Notes under the pieces: generated by a model
Database searches by the model: none
Seen by the model: the letters and a program-made list of their open reading frames with translations, nothing else
Told to the model about the DNA's origin: nothing
In this document: positions 7,660 to 8,664 of the stretch, piece after piece
Layout of the letters: every line of letters begins with the position of its first letter
Numbering within the stretch: the first letter of the stretch is position 1
Translations under genes and position numbers: made by a program
Source of the DNA: Planctomycetaceae bacterium
GTDB taxonomy: Bacteria > Planctomycetota > Planctomycetia > Pirellulales > Thermoguttaceae
Assembly: GCA_031257725.1 (NCBI GenBank)
Contig: JAIROD010000871.1
Coordinates: 1 to 8,664 of the forward strand
DNA length: 8,664 nt
Reading direction: 5' to 3'

Positions 7660-7734
7660 ATGGACAGTCAAACCGGGGGTTACGCCGTGTGTTTGGGTCA
7701 AGTCGAACAACGCGGGGCAAGCCCACGCCGTTAA
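7660..7734 (+). CDS. Possible 24-residue small ORF, doubtful
   Basis: An ATG at 7660 follows a purine tract GAGGGGGGGAG that would make a strong ribosome binding site, and encodes MDSQTGGYAVCLGQVEQRG then ASPRR before TAA. The last third and the stop lie in an inverted copy of the intergenic hairpin repeat (7711-7735), so the frame could be accidental. I recognise no family. It is reported because the Shine-Dalgarno-like tract is much stronger than those of the real genes nearby. Confidence 0.2.
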   Translation: MDSQTGGYAVCLGQVEQRGASPRR

Positions 7735-7735
7735 C
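7711..7735 (-). repeat. Inverted, diverged single copy of the 32-bp hairpin unit
   Basis: CGCGGGGCAAGCCCACGCCG followed by TTAAC matches the reverse complement of the array unit at 6066-6155 (CGCGGGGTAAACCCCGCCG then TTAAC) with one extra base and a few changes in the loop. It shows that the unit is dispersed and not confined to the array. Confidence 0.7.
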
Positions 7736-7738
7736 TTT

Positions 7739-7774
7739 CGGTAAATTCTGAATTATCGGTAAAGTCTGAATTAT
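7739..7774. repeat. 18-bp direct tandem duplication
   Basis: CGGTAAATTCTGAATTAT (7739-7756) is followed immediately by CGGTAAAGTCTGAATTAT (7757-7774), 17 of 18 identical. It lies just before the 21-bp array. Confidence 0.85.
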
Positions 7775-7793
7775 TAGAGATTCCCTATCATAA

Positions 7794-7991
7794 TTCTACA
7801 TTGACTTAATGTAGTTCTACATTGACCGATTGTAGTTCTACATTGATCTAATGTAGTTCTACATTGACTTAATGTAGTTCTACATTGACCTAATGTAGTT
7901 CTACAATGACTTAATGTAGTTCTACATTAACTTAATGTAGTTCTACATTGACTTAATGTAGTTCTACATTGACTGATTGTAGAGCTACAAT
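7794..7991. repeat. Ten-copy palindromic tandem repeat, exact 21-bp period
   Basis: CTACA starts at 7796, 7817, 7838, 7859, 7880, 7901, 7922, 7943, 7964 and 7985, with no indel across the array. Most units carry the perfect palindrome AATGTAGTTCTACATT followed by GACTT; GACCG, GATCT, GACCT and AACTT variants occur in the linker. The outer half-units are the most diverged (AATTCTACA at the left, TTGTAGAGCTACAA at the right, the latter still palindromic). An alternative symmetrical pairing, CTACATT with AATGTAG across the linker, also exists. The 21-bp period equals about two helical turns, placing every palindrome on the same DNA face. Confidence 0.95.
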
Positions 7992-8080
7992 TTCTGATTT
8001 TTTCCGCACTGATGTTCAAAAGAGAGAGTAATTTGTTCAAAATTGCTGCAAAATGATACAAATTGGTCAAATGATCATAT

Positions 8081-8152
8081 CTATTCAGTAGTGTATTATC
8101 AGGAAATACTCATCAGGTAAGGGACTCAAGAGGTCGGCAACCTTTCGCTGAA
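8081..8152 (+). repeat. Diverged copy of the glycosyltransferase promoter/leader block
   Basis: CTATTCAGTAGTG is identical at 6355-6367 and 8081-8093. CAAGAGGTAGGCAAC (6397-6411) recurs as CAAGAGGTCGGCAAC (8127-8141), and CTTCGCTGAA recurs downstream as TTTCGCTGAA. The distance between the first two blocks is 42 and 46 bp, so these are homologous segments with small indels. The copy keeps a TATTAT box and the AAGAGG sequence but is not followed by a recognisable gene. Confidence 0.7.
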
Positions 8153-8306
8153 GGGTTTTCACCACTGTCGCAATGGTTGATCTGATTTTCCCATTTCTGT
8201 CCGCACACCGGGTCAAGTCGGCTATCGCCGTATTAGTATTGAGTAAAAATGTTTCGGCGAAATATTGCCTGCCTTTTGATGATCCATCTTAGGAATGTTT
8301 CAAATA

Positions 8307-8335
8307 AAACAACCAATTTCTAGCCGTTTACAGTA
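8307..8335 (-). mobile_element. Solo terminal end of the MITE family
   Basis: The reverse complement of this segment begins TACTGTAAACGGCTAG and continues AAATTGGTTGTTT. It matches the right terminal repeat of the 6157-6271 element at about 25 of 29 positions and is bordered by TA (8336-8337). No partner end was found upstream, so it looks like a decayed or truncated copy. Confidence 0.6.
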
Positions 8336-8337
8336 TA

Positions 8338-8358
8338 ATTGTAGAACGACATTGACAT
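8338..8358 (+). repeat. Orphan diverged copy of the 21-bp repeat
   Basis: ATTGTAGAACGACATTGACA resembles array units such as ATTGTAGTTCTACATTGA, with changes in the palindrome centre. It abuts the solo MITE end and lies about 350 bp from the array. Confidence 0.5.
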
Positions 8359-8408
8359 CATTTTCATCATTTACAGACTTACAGCATCAGTAAAGAAAGA
8401 AGATTCCC

Positions 8409-8439
8409 GTCCCGTTAGGAACACCCTAGTGGTAGAAAA
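8409..8439 (+). repeat. Degenerate half-copy of the GTCCCGTAGGGAC palindrome family
   Basis: GTCCCGTTAGGAACACC followed by CTAGTGGTAGAAAA aligns with the left arm and loop at 4131-4163 (GTCCCGTAGGGACAAC, then ATATTGGTCGAAAA). The right-hand partner arm is missing. It overlaps the putative -35 of the promoter for the gene at 8495. Confidence 0.55.
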
Positions 8440-8460
8440 CTTGATCATTTCATCTATAAT
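8433..8460 (+). promoter_or_regulatory. Possible promoter for the gene at 8495
   Basis: A perfect TATAAT (8455-8460) lies 34 bases before the ATG, with a weak TAGAAA (8433-8438) 16 bp upstream. The -35 is poor and lies in repeat-derived sequence, so only the -10 is persuasive. Confidence 0.4.
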
Positions 8461-8494
8461 ACGTTAAAATAAATTCAACCTATGGAGTAAAAAA

Positions 8495-8664
8495 ATGTTC
8501 CCGATTACGAATAATGAACTTGCCCATCCTCACGATTTACTGGTCAGGCGGTTTCTCGTCGAACCGGAATTGATGTCGGATCTAATGACTTTTTATGTCA
8601 GACAAACCAACGATCAAAAAATAATTCAATTGATTGATCTTGCCCATTTACGGTGTGAGTCGCC
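8495..8664 (+). CDS. N-terminal fragment, probable Rpn/YhgA-like PD-(D/E)XK nuclease
   Basis: An open frame of 56 codons runs off the right edge. GGAG (8484-8487), seven bases before the ATG, is a good Shine-Dalgarno sequence. The fragment has HPHDLLVRRFLVEPELMSDL at residues 11-30 and then IIQLIDLAHLRCES. This has the layout of the N-terminus of the Rpn/YhgA-like recombination-promoting nuclease and putative transposase family: an HD-x-L-x-R-x-FL motif, then a pro-acidic helix, then a LIDL strand. Members are often multicopy and mobile-associated, and the repeat-rich upstream spacer fits that. The catalytic PD-(D/E)XK residues would lie beyond the edge, so activity cannot be judged. That it is a gene is likely; the family is tentative. 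Confidence 0.6.
   Translation, partial: MFPITNNELAHPHDLLVRRFLVEPELMSDLMTFYVRQTNDQKIIQLIDLAHLRCES

Larger units (their letters stand above)
7577..8494. other. Long repeat-rich spacer without a convincing gene
   Basis: No frame here resembles a known protein. The spacer contains, in order, a tiny possible ORF, an inverted hairpin unit, an 18-bp duplication, the 21-bp palindrome array, a duplicated promoter/leader block, a solo MITE end, an orphan 21-bp unit, a degenerate GTCCCG repeat and the promoter of the gene at 8495. Positions 8153-8300 have no feature I can name beyond a 39-codon open frame at 8173-8292 without a ribosome binding site. Confidence 0.65.

Noticed and set aside
7209..7751. 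A long plus-strand frame overlapping the end of the glycosyltransferase
   Set aside because: It reads the glycosyltransferase gene in another frame and then runs into repeats; the composition is unlike a protein and it has no start signal. The real frame is secured by GT4 motifs.
7794..7991. The 21-bp repeat as a CRISPR array
   Set aside because: There are no unique spacers: the period is 21 bp with near-identical linkers and no cas genes nearby.
7794..7991. TTGACT in each 21-bp unit as a string of -35 boxes
   Set aside because: No TATAAT-like box follows at 16-18 bp in any unit; at that distance lies the next palindrome.
8173..8292. A 39-codon open frame (begins MVDLIFPFLSAHRVKS)
   Set aside because: No ribosome binding site, no recognisable family, and it lies in a spacer made of repeat remnants. 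It may be a fossil but cannot be supported as a gene.

Overview
This window comes from an AT-leaning bacterial chromosome. It combines ordinary housekeeping genes with intergenic regions full of small palindromic repeats. The translation genes (EF-P next to an EpmB-type radical SAM aminomutase, plus D-aminoacyl-tRNA deacylase), the GTG starts, the often weak Shine-Dalgarno signals, and the repeat types fit a planctomycete-like organism of modest GC. That assignment is an inference; no rRNA or other marker is present to settle it.

Layout. Positions 1-3491 (minus strand) are one uninterrupted reading frame of 1163 codons that runs off the left edge. It is the N-terminal part of a very large helical-repeat protein resembling the DUF4132/DUF5724 (MolR/YehI-like) group. 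Next, also on the minus strand, come dtd (3599-4060) and epmB (4194-5249). A long palindromic repeat (4131-4203) lies between them and supplies the stop codon of epmB. epmB is divergent from efp (5321-5890, plus strand), with a 71-bp gap that holds a good promoter for epmB. EpmB makes the beta-lysine used to modify the conserved EF-P lysine, which is K34 here, so the two genes form one functional unit. The ligase EpmA is not in the window.

Positions 5891-6412 carry no gene. They hold a 32-bp-period hairpin array into which a 115-bp MITE-like element with 38-39-bp imperfect terminal inverted repeats and a TA duplication has inserted, followed by a promoter for the next gene. Positions 6413-7576 encode a GT-B fold, family-4 glycosyltransferase with a GTG start.

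Positions 7577-8494 again have no convincing gene. They hold an inverted copy of the hairpin unit, an 18-bp tandem duplication, and ten copies of a strictly 21-bp-period palindromic repeat. Further on are a diverged copy of the glycosyltransferase promoter/leader block, a solo end of the MITE, an orphan 21-bp unit and a degenerate copy of the epmB-dtd palindrome. A gene starting at 8495 runs off the right edge and looks like the N-terminus of an Rpn/YhgA-like PD-(D/E)XK nuclease.

The most unusual content is the intergenic repeat system. At least four small repeat families recur between the genes here, and they are nested in, or contribute to, arrays, promoters and a stop codon.
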